From Candidatus Babelota bacterium (GTDB taxonomy: Bacteria > Dependentiae > Babeliae > Babeliales > JABCYS01): a DNA stretch of 6,199 nt. Under the pieces are notes generated by a model. It ran no database searches. It was not told where the DNA came from and saw only the letters and a list, made by a program, of their open reading frames with translations. Positions 5,758-6,199 of the stretch are shown here, piece by piece (within the stretch, counting starts at the first letter, position 1; the number at the start of each line of letters is the position of its first letter). The position numbers and the translations under genes were made by a program. Where the stretch lies: positions 1 through 6,199 of the forward strand of contig JABCYS010000057.1 in NCBI GenBank assembly GCA_013290085.1, read 5' to 3'.

Positions 5758-5786
5758 TTAACTACACCATTAAACGATGCTACAGT
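5758..5786 (+). promoter_or_regulatory. Possible clpB promoter
   Basis: TTAACT (5758-5763) and TACAGT (5781-5786) are 17 bases apart, each with four of six matches. The start near 5793 falls at the edge of the palindrome at 5794-5803. No sigma-32-type CTTGAAA/CCCCAT pair and no CIRCE element is visible, so heat-shock control cannot be assigned from sequence. Confidence 0.3.
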
Positions 5787-5793
5787 GGTTTTG

Positions 5794-5803
5794 AAGTGCA
5801 CTT
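5794..5803. repeat. Perfect 10-base palindrome before clpB
   Basis: AAGTGCACTT is a perfect inverted repeat located just before the clpB ribosome site AGGAG (5805-5809) and at the predicted transcription start. It could be an operator for clpB. It does not match the CIRCE half-site spacing, so HrcA is not supported. Confidence 0.35.
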
Positions 5804-5820
5804 TAGGAGATTTAAAAAAA

Positions 5821-6199
5821 ATGAACCAGGAAAAATTTACTAATGCAACGCAAGAACTCATCAACCACGCTGTTAATCTTGCCGTAGCTCAACAAAATCC
5901 CACACTCCTCCCGCTTCACCTCCTTGCCGCAGGAATGGAAAATGAGTTTTGCAATTCCTTCTTTTCTGTTCTCCAAATACCAACGGTAGAGCTCGGCGCC
6001 CTGGTAAACCAAGAACTTACAGCGCTGCCCAAAGTTGCCGGTACGCAATTAGGAGCTGATTATGCGCTCCAAGATTTTTTGAACGCCTGCGAAAAAGAAG
6101 CAAAAAGCCTTGGTGATGACTACGTAAGTTTGGAGCACATTGTGCTTGAATGGTCAACCACACAACATCTTCCGGCATCGATCATTGAATTTTTCAAGC
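5821..6199 (+). CDS. clpB: ClpB disaggregase, N-terminal part, cut by window end
   Basis: ClpB is a hexameric AAA+ chaperone that threads proteins out of aggregates together with DnaK, in the cytoplasm. Only 126 codons are present, covering the Clp N domain. Its two repeats are visible: residues about 5-60 (EKFTNATQELINHAVNLA, then LLPLHLLAAGME) and about 78-126 (LQDFLNACEKEAKSLGDDYV, then SLEHIVLEW). The LTALPKVAG stretch (67-74) between them matches the ClpB linker and favours ClpB over ClpA or ClpC, as does the start MNQEKFT. The ATPase domains lie outside, so activity cannot be judged. AGGAG at 5805-5809 is 11 bases from the ATG, slightly long but acceptable; no better start exists. The gene diverges from the ankyrin gene across a 152-base region. 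Confidence 0.88.
   Translation, partial: MNQEKFTNATQELINHAVNLAVAQQNPTLLPLHLLAAGMENEFCNSFFSVLQIPTVELGALVNQELTALPKVAGTQLGADYALQDFLNACEKEAKSLGDDYVSLEHIVLEWSTTQHLPASIIEFFK

Noticed and set aside
5669..5820. CIRCE (HrcA) or sigma-32 heat-shock site before clpB
   Set aside because: No GAGTGCTAA-type inverted repeat with a nine-base spacer and no CTTGAAA/CCCCAT pair is present.

Overview
The window looks like a chromosomal segment of a Gram-negative bacterium of moderate-to-low GC that uses the standard code (TGA serves as stop several times). The evidence is a type IV pilus or type II secretion outer-membrane secretin, inner-membrane PilO-like and PilP-like partners, a periplasmic M23 peptidase and a ClpB-type chaperone. 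A secreted ankyrin-repeat protein, a shortened UvrC and highly divergent pilus proteins would fit a reduced, host-associated lineage such as Candidatus Dependentiae (TM6). That placement is inference from gene style and was not tested by any search.

Layout. Positions 1 to 3438 hold a minus-strand block, read right to left: an M23 zinc endopeptidase with Ig-like domains, then pilO, pilP and the first 417 codons of a pilQ-type secretin that runs off the left edge. The last three genes are tightly coupled: pilO and pilP overlap by 23 bases, and pilP and pilQ overlap by 4 (ATGA). The M23 gene ends 42 bases before pilO and has its own likely promoter, so it probably heads the unit. The genes pilM and pilN, which usually precede pilO, are absent; the M23 gene sits in their place. 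To the right is an unlisted 58-codon minus-strand gene (3615-3791) with a perfect TATAAT box. It faces away from uvrC.

The plus-strand uvrC (3944-5197) encodes an unusually compact UvrC of 417 residues. All visible catalytic and Fe-S residues are present, but the helix-hairpin-helix tail is missing and the middle is shortened. Its best promoter places the transcription start on the A of the ATG, which suggests a leaderless message. A secreted ankyrin-repeat protein (5228-5668, minus) converges on uvrC, and clpB (from 5821, plus, cut by the right edge) diverges from it.

How the genes work together: the secretin, PilP and PilO would form the envelope-spanning alignment complex of a pilus or secretion/competence machine, and the M23 enzyme could open peptidoglycan for its assembly. 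UvrC serves nucleotide excision repair and ClpB disaggregates proteins. The ankyrin protein is exported and could contact a host. There is no CRISPR array, tRNA, rRNA or insertion sequence that I can recognise, and no gene-free stretch longer than about 180 bases.
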